Below, one piece after another: positions 35,084 through 44,561 of a stretch of DNA of 64,000 nt (positions are counted from its first letter, which is position 1; each line of letters opens with the position of its first letter). The notes under the pieces are model-generated. The model had not been told where the DNA came from, did not search any database, and saw only the letters and a program-made list of their open reading frames with translations. The DNA comes from Pseudomonas koreensis (GTDB taxonomy: Bacteria; Pseudomonadota; Gammaproteobacteria; Pseudomonadales; Pseudomonadaceae), in assembly GCF_012986595.1 (NCBI RefSeq), contig NZ_JAAQYM010000009.1:124001-188000 (forward strand). Reading direction: 5' to 3'. Position numbers and translations under genes: made by a program.

Positions 35084-35985
35084 AGCCGGGTTTGCGCCCG
35101 TTCGGTCTTGACCACTTCCTGCGGGTCGGCGTGCACCAGCACCTCGGCTCGCGGGTAGGCGGCGTGGATCGCATCCGCCGCCTGATCGCTGATGCCGTGA
35201 GCGACTGACAGCGTCAGTTCTCCCGGCAATTCCAGATGCAGCTGCACGAACCAGTGATTGCCCGAGATCCGCGTGCGCAGATCATGCGCACCCAGCACGC
35301 CGGGCACGCTGCAGGCCAGTTCGAGCATGTGCTGACTGACGTCCGTCGGCAGCTCTTCATCCATCAGCACCGAAAAACTTTCCCGGGCGATCTGAATCGC
35401 ACTCCACAAAATGTACCCGGCAATTCCCAAACCGAACCATGCATCGAGCTGATGAAAGCCCATCCCGGCGAGAATCAGCGCGATCAGAATGCTGCCGTTG
35501 AGCAGCATGTCCGAACGGTAGTGCAGCGAGTCGGCGCGTACGGCGTTGGAGCCGGTCTGCTTGACCACGCGATGCTGCAATGTCAGTAGCGCAGTGGTCA
35601 GCAGCAGGGAGAACACGATCACCCCGATGCTCAGCCACGGCGCGCCGAGCGGCTCCGGTTGCTGGATGCGCTCATACGCCTGAAAGGCGATCAACACCGC
35701 ACTGCCTCCGATGAACAGCGCCTGCGCCATGCCCGCCAGCGATTCGGCCTTGCCGTGGCCGTAACGGTGATCGTCATCGGCCGGGCGCAGGGCGTAATGC
35801 ACTGCCAGCAGATTGAGCAGCGAGGTGACGCCATCCAGCGCCGAGTCGGTGAGGCCGGCGAGCATGCTCACCGATCCGCTGAGCCACCAGGCGATGGCTT
35901 TGGCGATGATCAGCGTGCAGGCCACCGCCACCGAGGCGCGGGTCGCCAGCCGCAGCAGGCGGGCGTGTTCGGGGCTGGTGGTCAT
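35077..35985 (-). CDS. CDF-family divalent cation exporter (FieF-like)
   Basis: This 302-residue cation-diffusion facilitator has about six membrane helices, the D/H metal sites (TDSALDG and ADSLHYRSDMLLNG) and a C-terminal cytoplasmic domain (VPGVLGAHDLRTRISGNHWFVQLHLEL). It exports Fe(II), Zn(II) or similar ions by proton antiport; the substrate is not clear from sequence. It ends inside the 3' end of the convergent DUF6515 gene. Confidence 0.92.
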   Translation of the reverse strand: MTTSPEHARLLRLATRASVAVACTLIIAKAIAWWLSGSVSMLAGLTDSALDGVTSLLNLLAVHYALRPADDDHRYGHGKAESLAGMAQALFIGGSAVLIAFQAYERIQQPEPLGAPWLSIGVIVFSLLLTTALLTLQHRVVKQTGSNAVRADSLHYRSDMLLNGSILIALILAGMGFHQLDAWFGLGIAGYILWSAIQIARESFSVLMDEELPTDVSQHMLELACSVPGVLGAHDLRTRISGNHWFVQLHLELPGELTLSVAHGISDQAADAIHAAYPRAEVLVHADPQEVVKTERAQTRLQ

Positions 35986-35994
35986 GTGATTTCC

Positions 35995-36414
35995 TTATGC
36001 GGCGGGTTGCAGGCCAAACATCGCCAGTTGTTGCGTGCTGCCCTTGTGCTGGATCAGACGTGGATCGTCCAGTGGCAGGTTGCGGCCCAGTTCAGTTTCG
36101 AGAATAGCCTGCAACTTGAGGTTATCGACCTGACCGTCCGGGCCAATGGCCTGTTTCAGTTTGGCTGGATCGACCTGGGCGGTGTGGCCCGGTTCGAAAT
36201 AGATCGCGCCGGTGGTGAAGTCGACCGCGAACGCGATCAGGCCGGGGATGACGTAGAACAGCAGGCCCACGGCGTCGAGCACGGCAATGGCCGGGTCGAT
36301 CTTGCCGTCAATCTGACCGCGCCGGTCCGGGTAGAAAATCGAACCACAGGCGGTGAGTTGAGTGAGCAGGGTGGCGACCAGTACACCGCCGATCAGGCGA
36401 GAAGGTAAACGCAT
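35995..36414 (-). CDS. Conserved lipoprotein, YceK/YidQ-like
   Basis: This 139-residue protein has a lipobox (LTAC) followed by GSIFYPDRRGQIDGKIDPAIAVLDAVGLLFYVIPGLIAFAVDF, with a hydrophobic stretch in the mature part. This pattern is like small YceK/YidQ-type lipoproteins, which lack a known role. The ATG at 36414 places the lipobox properly. It lies 9 bases upstream of the CDF gene and may share its mRNA. Confidence 0.82.
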   Translation of the reverse strand: MRLPSRLIGGVLVATLLTQLTACGSIFYPDRRGQIDGKIDPAIAVLDAVGLLFYVIPGLIAFAVDFTTGAIYFEPGHTAQVDPAKLKQAIGPDGQVDNLKLQAILETELGRNLPLDDPRLIQHKGSTQQLAMFGLQPAA

Positions 36415-36525
36415 GGGATAGATCTCCTGAGTCATCTAAAAACGAAGCAGCGCTGTGTGGAATTAAGACCCTGACAAACGCCCGGCAGTTCGCCGTTATA
36501 CTCGCGCCTCTGTTTGGGAGCCAGC

Positions 36526-39042
36526 ATGATTTCTTTGCCGATCGATGAAGTTTTACCCGCCCTGCGTGAAGCGTTGGCGACACGCCACGAAGCCGTGCTC
36601 GAAGCACCGCCCGGCGCCGGTAAAACCACCCGCGTGCCTCTGGCCTTGCTCAATGAAGCGTGGCTGGCCGGGCAGACCATCCTCATGCTCGAACCGCGCC
36701 GTCTCGCCGCGCGTGCGGCGGCTGAACGACTGGCCAGCGAACTGGGCGAGAAGGTCGGTGAAACCGTCGGTTATCGCATTCGCCTCGACAGCAAGGTCGG
36801 CCCCGACACCCGTATCGAAGTGGTCACCGAAGGTATTCTCACCCGGCGCCTGCAGGACGATCCGGCGCTGGAAGGCGTAGGCCTGCTGATCTTCGACGAA
36901 TTCCACGAACGCAGCCTCGACGCCGATCTGGCGCTGGCCCTGAGTTTGAACGGTCGCGAACTGTTCCGAGCTGAACAGCCGCTGAAAATTTTGCTGATGT
37001 CCGCCACGCTGGAAGGCGAGCGTCTGGCCGGGTTGCTGGATGACGCGCCGATCCTGCGCAGCGAGGGGCGCATGTACCCGGTGACGATGCGCTGGGGGCG
37101 GCCGTTTCAGCCCGGCGAATACATTGACCAGCGTGTGACCCAGACTGTACTCGAAGCCCTGCACGATGAGACCGGCAGCCTGCTGGTGTTCCTCCCGGGG
37201 CAGGCGGAAATCCGTCGCGTGCATCAGCAGTTGAGTGATGCCATTGGCGAGCGCAATGACGTTTTGCTCTGCCCGCTGCACGGCGAACTGGATCTCAACG
37301 CTCAGCGCGCCGCCATCGACCCGGCCCCGGCCGGCCAACGCAAAGTGGTGCTGGCGACCAACATCGCCGAGACCAGCCTGACCATCAACGGCGTGCGCGT
37401 GGTGATCGATGCCGGGCTGGCGCGGGTTCCGCGTTTCGACCCCGGCAGCGGCATGACCCGCCTCGACACCCAGCGCATTTCCAAGGCCAGCGCCACCCAG
37501 CGCGCGGGTCGGGCAGGGCGCCTGGAGCCAGGCGTGTGTTACCGCTTGTGGTCGCAGGATCAACACGAGCAAATGGCCGCTTACGGCAGTGCGGAAATTC
37601 TGTCGGCGGACCTGGCCAGCCTGGCCCTGCAACTCGGGCGTTGGGGTGTAACCCCGGGCGAACTGGTCTGGCTCGATGTGCCTCCGGCAGCGGCTTATGC
37701 ACAGGCGCAGGATCTGTTGCAGCGACTCGGCGCGCTCGAAGGCGAGGCGCTGACTTCGCACGGTCAGGCCATGGCCGAGTTGCCGGCGCATCCGCGCATC
37801 GCCCATCTGTTGCTGCGCGGTCAGGCGCTGGGGCTGGCGCACATGGCGTGCGATGTTGCGGCACTGCTCGGCGAGCGCGATATCCTGCGCGGTGCCGGTG
37901 CGGATCTGCACAGCCGACTGGTCCTGCTTTCCGGCGAAGAACGTGCGGCACGCGGGGCTCAGGGTGGCGTGCAGCGCGCCCGGCAACTGGCGCGGCAATA
38001 TCGTGGTTATCTGCGCGGCAAGGCTAGCGCGCCGGTCAGCGATCCCGATCACCCGCGCTGGCTCGGTGCGCTGCTGGCGCTGGCCTATCCGGACCGTGTC
38101 GCCCAACAGCGGCGTGCCGGTGGCGCCGAATATCGTCTGGCCAATGGTCGCGCTGCGCTGTTCGCCGAAGCCGACAGCCTGATGAAGGAGCCGTGGATTG
38201 TGATTGCCGACCTCGGCAGCCGTCAGGGCCAGCGCGAGGAACGGATTTATCTGGCGGCGGATTTTGATCCGGCGCTGTTCGATTCAGTGTTGGCCGAGCA
38301 GGTCCGTTGCGTCGATCAACTGGACTGGGACGAACGCGAAGGCGTGCTGCGCGCCGAGCGTCAGCGCAAGGTCGGCGAACTGATCCTCAGCCGTGAACCG
38401 TTGAACGGTCTCGACGAAGCCGCGCGCAGTCAGGCGCTGGTCAATCTGGTGCGGCGCAAAGGTCTGGAGTTGCTGCCGTGGACGCCGGAACTGCGTCAAT
38501 GGCAGGCGCGGGTCGCCTTGCTGCGACAACTGGATCTGAACGCTCAGGCTGAAAGCCAATGGCCGGATGTCAGCGACGCGACGTTGCTGAACACCCTCGA
38601 GCATTGGTTAATGCCTTACTTGGGCAAGGTCTCGCGGCTCAGCCATTTCGCCAATCTGGACCTGTCGAGCATCGTCCGTAACCTGCTGCCGTGGCCGTTG
38701 CCGCAGAAGCTTGATGAGCTGGCGCCGCATCACCTCAGCGTGCCGTCGGGGTCATCGATTCGTCTGGATTACAGCGAACAGCCACCGATTCTCGCGGTGC
38801 GTTTGCAGGAGCTGTTCGGCCTCGCCGAGACGCCCCGGATTGCCGGCGGCCGGCAAGTGGTCAAGCTGCACCTGTTGTCCCCGGCGCGGCGCCCGGTGCA
38901 GGTGACGCAGGACCTGGCCAACTTCTGGCGCAGCACCTATGCCGAGGTGAAGAAGGATCTGAAGGGGCGGTATCCGAAGCATTATTGGCCGGATGATCCG
39001 CTGGTGGCCGAGGCCACGGCACGGATCAAGCCACGCAAGTGA
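36526..39042 (+). CDS. hrpB: ATP-dependent helicase HrpB
   Basis: This DExH-box helicase is 838 residues. The P-loop GAGKTT, DEFH box (FDEFHERS), SATLEG and the C-terminal helicase motif QRAGRAGRLEPGVCYRLW are all present, followed by the HrpB-specific C-terminal domain. The role in the cell is poorly known. ATG 36526 follows GGGAGCC. The gene marks the left end of conserved backbone before the accessory cluster. Confidence 0.95.
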   Translation: MISLPIDEVLPALREALATRHEAVLEAPPGAGKTTRVPLALLNEAWLAGQTILMLEPRRLAARAAAERLASELGEKVGETVGYRIRLDSKVGPDTRIEVVTEGILTRRLQDDPALEGVGLLIFDEFHERSLDADLALALSLNGRELFRAEQPLKILLMSATLEGERLAGLLDDAPILRSEGRMYPVTMRWGRPFQPGEYIDQRVTQTVLEALHDETGSLLVFLPGQAEIRRVHQQLSDAIGERNDVLLCPLHGELDLNAQRAAIDPAPAGQRKVVLATNIAETSLTINGVRVVIDAGLARVPRFDPGSGMTRLDTQRISKASATQRAGRAGRLEPGVCYRLWSQDQHEQMAAYGSAEILSADLASLALQLGRWGVTPGELVWLDVPPAAAYAQAQDLLQRLGALEGEALTSHGQAMAELPAHPRIAHLLLRGQALGLAHMACDVAALLGERDILRGAGADLHSRLVLLSGEERAARGAQGGVQRARQLARQYRGYLRGKASAPVSDPDHPRWLGALLALAYPDRVAQQRRAGGAEYRLANGRAALFAEADSLMKEPWIVIADLGSRQGQREERIYLAADFDPALFDSVLAEQVRCVDQLDWDEREGVLRAERQRKVGELILSREPLNGLDEAARSQALVNLVRRKGLELLPWTPELRQWQARVALLRQLDLNAQAESQWPDVSDATLLNTLEHWLMPYLGKVSRLSHFANLDLSSIVRNLLPWPLPQKLDELAPHHLSVPSGSSIRLDYSEQPPILAVRLQELFGLAETPRIAGGRQVVKLHLLSPARRPVQVTQDLANFWRSTYAEVKKDLKGRYPKHYWPDDPLVAEATARIKPRK

Positions 39043-39084
39043 GCCATGCTTGCCCGGTCTCGTCCGGGCAGTGCCTGCTATTGA

Positions 39085-40494
39085 TCAGGCCTTGCCGTAG
39101 AGACTTTGCGAAGCACGGCGTCTGTGCTTGATGCTGTGGCATACCCACACCAGGGCGATCCAGATCGGAATTGCGTACACCGCCATCCGGTTGACAGGAT
39201 CCATCAGCATCACCGCCATGATGAACACCATGAAGGCCAGACAGACATAGTTGCCGTAGGGGTACCACAGGGCCTTGAATCGCGGTGTCTGTCGGGTCTG
39301 GTTCAGGTGTTGGCGAAATTTTCCATGGGCCAGACTGATCATCGCCCAGTTGATCACCAGCGTTGCAACCACCAGCGACAAGAGCACTTCCAGGGCGTGC
39401 TGCGGGATCACGTAGTTCATCACGACGGCGATCAAGGTCACTGCCGCGGTGGCGAGGATCGAGCGCACGGGAACGCCGCGTTTGTCGATCTTGACCAGGC
39501 TTTGCGGCGCGTCACCTTGCTGGGCCAGCCCGAGCAATATCCGGCTGTTGCAGTAGGTGCCGCTGTTGTAGACCGACAGCGCAGCGGTGAGGACCACGAA
39601 GTTCAGAATGTGCGCGGCGGTATTGCTGTCGAGCATTGACCACACGCGTACGAACGGGCTGCCACTGTAGGTATCGCCAGACGCATTGAGCGACGTCAGC
39701 AGGCTGTCCCACGGCATCAATGACAACAGCACGACGAGTACGCCGATGTAGAAAATCAGGATGCGGTAGATCACCTGATTGATGGCCTTGGGAATGACAC
39801 TGCGAGGCTGTTGCGCTTCAGCGGCGGTAAAACCGAGCATTTCCAGCCCGCCAAAGGACAGCATGATAATCGCCATGGACATGGCCAGGCCGCCAATCCC
39901 GTGCGGGAAAAAGCCGCCGTGCTGCCACAGGTTACTCACCGACGCCTGCGGTCCTCCGTTACCGCTGACCAGCAGGTAGCTGCCCATGGCGATCATCCCG
40001 ATCACCGCCAGGACCTTGATGATGGCGAACCAGAATTCCGCTTCGCCAAACACTTTGACGTTGATCAGGTTGAGCGCATTGATCAGCACGAAGAACACCG
40101 CAGCCGATACCCAGATCGGTATCTCGGGCCACCAGTAATGCACGTACTTGCCGACGGCCGTCAGCTCGGACATGCCGACCAGGGTGTACAGCATCCAGCA
40201 GTTCCATCCCGACAGGAAACCGGCGAATCCGCCCCAGTACTTGTGGGCGAAATGGCTGAAAGAGCCGGCCACCGGCTCTTCAACGATCATTTCGCCCAGC
40301 TGCCGCATGATCATGAAAGCAATGAAGCCGCAAATCGCGTAGCCGAGGATCATCGACGGCCCGGCAAACTTGAGTGCGCCCGCCGAGCCCAGGAATAGTC
40401 CCGTACCGACGGCGCCCCCCAGGGCGATCAATTGAATGTGTCGGTTTTTCAGGCTGCGTTTCAGTTGGCCTGAGTATGCATGGAGGCCATTCAT
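39085..40494 (-). CDS. aroP: AroP-like aromatic amino-acid permease
   Basis: This 469-residue APC-family permease has about 12 membrane helices. It starts with QLKRSLKNRHIQLIALGG and continues with the EEPVAGSFSHFAHKYWG and LSVYNSGTYCNSR segments that are very close to E. coli AroP, the Phe/Tyr/Trp permease, so aromatic amino acids are the likely cargo. It is divergent from the oxygenase gene (322-base gap) and could supply substrate to the cluster. ATG 40494 has AAGGTG upstream on the minus strand. The symbol rests on sequence similarity recalled from memory. Confidence 0.82.
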   Translation of the reverse strand: MNGLHAYSGQLKRSLKNRHIQLIALGGAVGTGLFLGSAGALKFAGPSMILGYAICGFIAFMIMRQLGEMIVEEPVAGSFSHFAHKYWGGFAGFLSGWNCWMLYTLVGMSELTAVGKYVHYWWPEIPIWVSAAVFFVLINALNLINVKVFGEAEFWFAIIKVLAVIGMIAMGSYLLVSGNGGPQASVSNLWQHGGFFPHGIGGLAMSMAIIMLSFGGLEMLGFTAAEAQQPRSVIPKAINQVIYRILIFYIGVLVVLLSLMPWDSLLTSLNASGDTYSGSPFVRVWSMLDSNTAAHILNFVVLTAALSVYNSGTYCNSRILLGLAQQGDAPQSLVKIDKRGVPVRSILATAAVTLIAVVMNYVIPQHALEVLLSLVVATLVINWAMISLAHGKFRQHLNQTRQTPRFKALWYPYGNYVCLAFMVFIMAVMLMDPVNRMAVYAIPIWIALVWVCHSIKHRRRASQSLYGKA

Positions 40495-40816
40495 GAGAAA
40501 GCACCTTCGCAAGGTTGCGTGGATTTTTGCAGGGAGTTTGCGAGGTGCAAGGCAAGCCGTTGCAACGACGCGCCGGTGCCAATCGCGGGAGAAAGGGGTT
40601 TTTCCACAGTCATACGGATTCTGATCCTTCAGATTATTTCTATTTTTATCAGTGAGTTAGATCGATTTTGCAGCGCGGTTTGCGGCGAATCAGTGCGCGT
40701 CGTCGCTAGAAATCTATTGGAAGAAACATATTTCTATATGTTGAATTTGTAAATGGGGGATGGTATCTAATGCACCGCACATGGACATGCCAACGATTCC
40801 AGGGACGTGAGGAGTG
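40495..40816. promoter_or_regulatory. AT-rich divergent control region, permease/biosynthetic cluster
   Basis: This 322-base gap separates the permease and the cluster. It has an AT-rich centre: I counted 22 of 60 G+C for 40621-40680, well below the surrounding backbone. It contains the inverted repeat at 40725-40742. No gene was found inside. It must hold the promoters of both genes. Confidence 0.75.
40725..40742. promoter_or_regulatory. Candidate operator palindrome AACATA-N6-TATGTT
   Basis: A 6-bp inverted repeat with a 6-base spacer sits 74 bases before the oxygenase start, in the AT-rich control region. Its shape suits a dimeric HTH regulator such as the one encoded in the cluster, but this is only position-based inference. 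Confidence 0.4.
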
Positions 40817-41836
40817 ATGACTGTGACGGGCAGTAATGCACAAGGGATATTCGATTTTGCGGTCGGCACCCATGCCGATCCGGCAGGCTATTTTTCAGCG
40901 GCGGCAGACGACATCCGGGCACAGCTGCTGAGTGAAGGTGCGGTGCTCATTCGCGGCGCCCATCCGTGCAGGGATCCTGAACTGTTTGAACGGGCCATCG
41001 GCGCGCTGGGATTTCACACTCGCGATTATGTCGGTGGCAGCTCTCCACGCTCGACGATCCAGGGCAAGGTCATGGAAGCGACGCGCACCCCGCCTGACTG
41101 GTCGGTGATCCTTCACCAGGAAATGGCCTATGTAAAACATCCCCCCGAGATCATCGCCTTCGTCTGTGTCGAGCCTGCGGGGCGAGGCGGAGAGTCGGTG
41201 GTCGGGGACATGCGCAAACTGGAGCAGTTGATTGATCGCTCGACCTTCAAACAACTGACCGATCGCGGGATTAAGTTGCGCCGGACGCTGCCCGGCGAGG
41301 CACGGGTGAATCTCAAACCCGGGGTGAAAAAAAGCTGGCAGGAGACGTTCTCCACTTCCAGCACCGCTGAGGCAGAAGTGCTGTGCCGGGCGCGGGGATG
41401 GGACTTCGAATGGAGTGGCGGCGACCTGATCCTCTGGCAGGACTGTATCTCCCCGATGCGCCAGCACCCGCGCAAAGCGGCAGAGATCTGGTGCAATCAA
41501 GCGCACTTCTGGGGGGCGGCCGCGATGATCGAGTGGGCGCGTATCGATGGTCGCGAACAGGACGCCAGTGAACTGGCGAAGGCGCAGCGCAACACTCCGC
41601 AACTGTTGGAGGCCATGTGTTTCGGTGACGGCGAACCACTGCCGGATGAACTTACCCTCGAGCTGTTCCACACCGTCAGAAGTGTTGAACAGGATGTCGA
41701 TCTGGGGGCGGGCGATATTTTACTGCTCGACAATTTCCAGTATGCGCACGGTCGGCGCGCATTTTCGGGCAACAGGACAATCAACGTGATCATCGCCAAT
41801 TGGGCCGATGATCAGGCACACGTAGCTCAGGGATGA
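40817..41836 (+). CDS. Fe(II)/2-oxoglutarate-dependent oxygenase (TauD/SyrP-like)
   Basis: This 339-residue non-haem iron oxygenase of the TauD superfamily shows the iron triad as H100-Q-E102 (HQEMAYV), with the distal His311 in YAHGRRAFSG and Arg320 for 2-oxoglutarate. It resembles SyrP-like enzymes, which hydroxylate amino acids or carrier-bound residues in peptide-antibiotic pathways. GAGGAG overlaps the region just before ATG 40817 (spacing two bases); a GTG at 40823 has better spacing and may be the true start. It is the first gene of the cluster, four bases before the MIO-enzyme gene. Confidence 0.88.
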   Translation: MTVTGSNAQGIFDFAVGTHADPAGYFSAAADDIRAQLLSEGAVLIRGAHPCRDPELFERAIGALGFHTRDYVGGSSPRSTIQGKVMEATRTPPDWSVILHQEMAYVKHPPEIIAFVCVEPAGRGGESVVGDMRKLEQLIDRSTFKQLTDRGIKLRRTLPGEARVNLKPGVKKSWQETFSTSSTAEAEVLCRARGWDFEWSGGDLILWQDCISPMRQHPRKAAEIWCNQAHFWGAAAMIEWARIDGREQDASELAKAQRNTPQLLEAMCFGDGEPLPDELTLELFHTVRSVEQDVDLGAGDILLLDNFQYAHGRRAFSGNRTINVIIANWADDQAHVAQG

Positions 41837-41840
41837 AAAG

Positions 41841-43424
41841 ATGACGATTCAGGAAAAGAACTTCACGTCGGACAGCACGTTTGTACTGAACCCCGGCGTC
41901 GATGTCAGTCTCAAGGACTTGATCAAGTATTCCCGGCCCGGGGCCCAGGTGGTCGCCTCGCAAGCCACCCGGCAACGGGTTCAGGCATCGCGAGAAGCCT
42001 TGGAAAACCTCGTCGCACAGGGCGCGGTGATTTATGGCGTGAACACCGGAATGGGTGGTTTCGTTGATCATCTGGTGCCCATCGAGAAAGCCCACGAGCT
42101 TCAATCGAACCTGATTCAGGGCGTCTCGACCAACGTTGCCGAGCGGTTCCCGGACAACGTGGCGCGAGCCACCATGTTTGCGCGAATCGTCTCCCTGTCC
42201 CGTGGCAATTCGGCACTCTCGCTGGAGAATTTCGACCGCTACATTGCTATCTACAACGCGGGCCTGATTCCGGAAATTCCGAGCAAGGGCTCGTTGGGGA
42301 CGAGTGGCGACCTGGGGCCTCTGGCAGCGGTTGCGCGGATGCTGACCGGAGACGGTTACGCCTATCTTGACGGCGTCCGGATTCCGGCAGCGCAAGCCCT
42401 CGAGCAATTGGGCCTGGCGCCGCTCCACCTGAGTTACAAGGAAGGGCTGGCGCTGATCAATGGCACCTCCTGCATGGTCGCAGTCGCGGCGATGAATGTG
42501 GTCGAAGCCCGGGAATTGCTCGAGCAATACACATCGATCTCCGCCTTCTCATTTGAAGCGTTGCAGGCTCGAGTGCGTCCTTTTCATCCCGATGTTCACC
42601 AATTGAAACCGCACCTGGGCCAGCAAAAAATTGCCGAAGCCATCTGGGCCGATCTTCAAGGCTCGGAACTGGCAATTGACGATCTCGAGCTTTCTTCGCA
42701 ATTGAGCGCCCTGCGCACCGACCAGGTACGCCAGGAAGACATGCCCATTGAAGATGCCTATTCCATTCGCTGCACCCCGCAAATCCTCGGACCGGTGCTG
42801 GAAACCATCGAGTTTGTCGAGCGCGTGGTCGGCAACGAACTGAACTCCTCCAACGACAACCCGTTGATCACCCCTGAAAACGGCCAGGTTTTTCACAACG
42901 GGCACTTTCATGGGCAGTACATCGCTTCGGCCATGGACTACCTGACAATCTCCATCATCACCCTCTGCAACCTTTCGGATCGGCGGATCGATCGCTTCCT
43001 GACCAAAGCCAACAGCAATGGTCTGCCGTCGTTCCTGTGCGCGGAAAACGGAGGTCTGCGTTTCGGCCTCATGGGCGGGCAATTCATGTCGGCGTCGCTG
43101 ACGGCGGAAAACCGTTCGCTGGCCACCCCTGTCTCGATCCAGACCCTGACCACCACCGGTGATTTCCAGGACGTGGTTTCCTTCGGCCTTGTCGCCGCAC
43201 GCCGTGTGACCGAAGTGCTGCAGAACACCCGTTACGTCCTCGCGTTCGAACTGATCTGTGCGGCCCAGGCCGCCGATATTCGTGGCAGCGCCAAACTCGG
43301 GCCGAAGGGCCGCGCCTGGCATGCGCGGGTGCGTGAACATATTCCGTATCTGGATCGGGATGTGGCATTGACCAGTTACCTGGAAGCGATCGTCGCCCAG
43401 GTACTGGGAGGGCACAGCCGATGA
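41841..43424 (+). CDS. MIO-type aromatic amino-acid ammonia-lyase/aminomutase (AdmH-like)
   Basis: This 527-residue member of the HAL/PAL family uses a 4-methylideneimidazol-5-one prosthetic group. The cofactor triad is Thr154-Ser155-Gly156 (GSLGTSGDLGPLA), not the usual Ala-Ser-Gly. A Thr-Ser-Gly triad is known to me from the Pantoea phenylalanine aminomutase of andrimid synthesis, whose motif neighbours (SIRCTPQILGPV, NSSNDNP, VFHNGHFHGQY, GLMGGQFM) match too. Tyr65 is the catalytic tyrosine (IYGVNTG). The substrate-selecting pair is Gly94-Val95 (LIQGVSTN), not Ser-His of histidine lyases. The stop overlaps the next start (ATGA). It could release ammonia or shift it to make a beta-amino acid. 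Confidence 0.88.
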   Translation: MTIQEKNFTSDSTFVLNPGVDVSLKDLIKYSRPGAQVVASQATRQRVQASREALENLVAQGAVIYGVNTGMGGFVDHLVPIEKAHELQSNLIQGVSTNVAERFPDNVARATMFARIVSLSRGNSALSLENFDRYIAIYNAGLIPEIPSKGSLGTSGDLGPLAAVARMLTGDGYAYLDGVRIPAAQALEQLGLAPLHLSYKEGLALINGTSCMVAVAAMNVVEARELLEQYTSISAFSFEALQARVRPFHPDVHQLKPHLGQQKIAEAIWADLQGSELAIDDLELSSQLSALRTDQVRQEDMPIEDAYSIRCTPQILGPVLETIEFVERVVGNELNSSNDNPLITPENGQVFHNGHFHGQYIASAMDYLTISIITLCNLSDRRIDRFLTKANSNGLPSFLCAENGGLRFGLMGGQFMSASLTAENRSLATPVSIQTLTTTGDFQDVVSFGLVAARRVTEVLQNTRYVLAFELICAAQAADIRGSAKLGPKGRAWHARVREHIPYLDRDVALTSYLEAIVAQVLGGHSR

Positions 43425-44482
43425 GTTCGTCCGGGAAGGGCAATCTGTTCGCAACGGCGACCACTGACCGTGTCCGGTTGCATGCCAACGAAAATCCGTT
43501 GGGTGCATCGGGTCTGGCCCTGCATCTGTGCGCCTCGATGCCGGCGCTGCTCAGCGAATATCCCGAAGTCACTTACAAGTCTCTTCGCCTGGCAATCGGC
43601 GAGCGCTGGCGGGTTGATCCCGAGCGCGTAGTGGTGGGGGCGGGCTCCGATGAACTGATCGATATCGCATTGCGTAGCCTGTTGAAGCCCGGCAGTCGCA
43701 TCGTGACGCAGCAGCACAGCTTCAAGATGTACAAAATCCGCGCCGCGCTGCTCGGGGCCGACTACAGCGAGATGGCCCCGGACGCCAACGGCGACTATGA
43801 AGCTGCATTGATACGTGCGCTGGAGAACAAGCCGGACGTGGTGGTGCTGGTCAATCCGTCCAATCCTTTGGGCGACTATCTGTTGCCCGCGCAACTGTTA
43901 TCGCTGGTGGCCCTGATTTCGCCGACCACGACCGTCATCATCGATGAAGCGTACGCAGAGTTCGCGCCGGACCGGGAAAACACTGCCGGCATTCAGATCG
44001 TCAACAGCCGGGAAAACGCGATATGTCTGCGCACGTTTTCCAAGGCCTACGGTATTGCGGGTCTACGCCTTGGCTGGGCTTACGCGAGCGGCGATCAGGT
44101 GCCGGCGCTGCAAGCGCGGCGTGCGCCGTACAACGTCAGTTCGTTTTCCGCCCTGGCAGGAGAATACGTCCTGCAGGACTGCGATCATCTGGACAAGACG
44201 GCGGCGTATTGTCAGGCCTGGGGGCAGGAGCTCGTGAGTCTGTTCAAGGCTCATGGCATTGAAGCCAGAAGCCGCTACGTCAACTTTGTTTTCGTCGAAT
44301 GCGTCAGCCAGCCACGCTGCAAGGACTTGCATCAGCACCTGGAGAGTGCAGGTTTCCTGACGTCTCGGTTGACCGACTATGGTCTTGATACGTGCCTGCG
44401 AATCTCTTTCGGAAACGAGGCCCAGATGACCCGCTTGTGCACTGTACTCAAGCAAAAACTGCAAACCATGGAGCTTGCCTGA
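43421..44482 (+). CDS. HisC-like PLP aminotransferase
   Basis: This 353-residue fold-type I aminotransferase of the histidinol-phosphate aminotransferase family shows LHANENPLGASG at the start, VNPSNPLGDYL, VIIDEAYAEFAP and the PLP lysine in RTFSKAYGIAGLRLGW. As it is coupled to the MIO gene (4-base overlap), it most likely transaminates a cluster intermediate or is used in reverse to form an oxo-acid; it is not expected to be the housekeeping HisC. The substrate cannot be read from sequence. Confidence 0.87.
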   Translation: MSSSGKGNLFATATTDRVRLHANENPLGASGLALHLCASMPALLSEYPEVTYKSLRLAIGERWRVDPERVVVGAGSDELIDIALRSLLKPGSRIVTQQHSFKMYKIRAALLGADYSEMAPDANGDYEAALIRALENKPDVVVLVNPSNPLGDYLLPAQLLSLVALISPTTTVIIDEAYAEFAPDRENTAGIQIVNSRENAICLRTFSKAYGIAGLRLGWAYASGDQVPALQARRAPYNVSSFSALAGEYVLQDCDHLDKTAAYCQAWGQELVSLFKAHGIEARSRYVNFVFVECVSQPRCKDLHQHLESAGFLTSRLTDYGLDTCLRISFGNEAQMTRLCTVLKQKLQTMELA

Positions 44483-44495
44483 AGCCAGCGGGGCA

Positions 44496-44527
44496 TGGAG
44501 GCCCTCGGCGATTGCCTGGGGCCTCCA
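44496..44527 (+). terminator. Intercistronic hairpin before the AlaX gene
   Basis: TGGAGGCCC and GGGCCTCCA form a perfect 9-bp stem around 14 bases, in the 79-base gap after the aminotransferase. No T-run follows, so it may separate stabilities of mRNA segments rather than stop transcription. Confidence 0.5.
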
Positions 44528-44561
44528 AGGCAAGATCAGCGAGACTTTACCTGAGGTAAAC

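Noticed and set aside
41841..43424. Reading this gene as hutH (histidine utilisation)
   Set aside because: No hutU, hutI or hutG nearby, Thr-Ser-Gly triad in place of Ala-Ser-Gly and no Ser-His selectivity pair.
43421..44482. Calling the aminotransferase the housekeeping hisC
   Set aside because: No histidine biosynthesis genes are close, and it is translationally coupled to the cluster's MIO enzyme.
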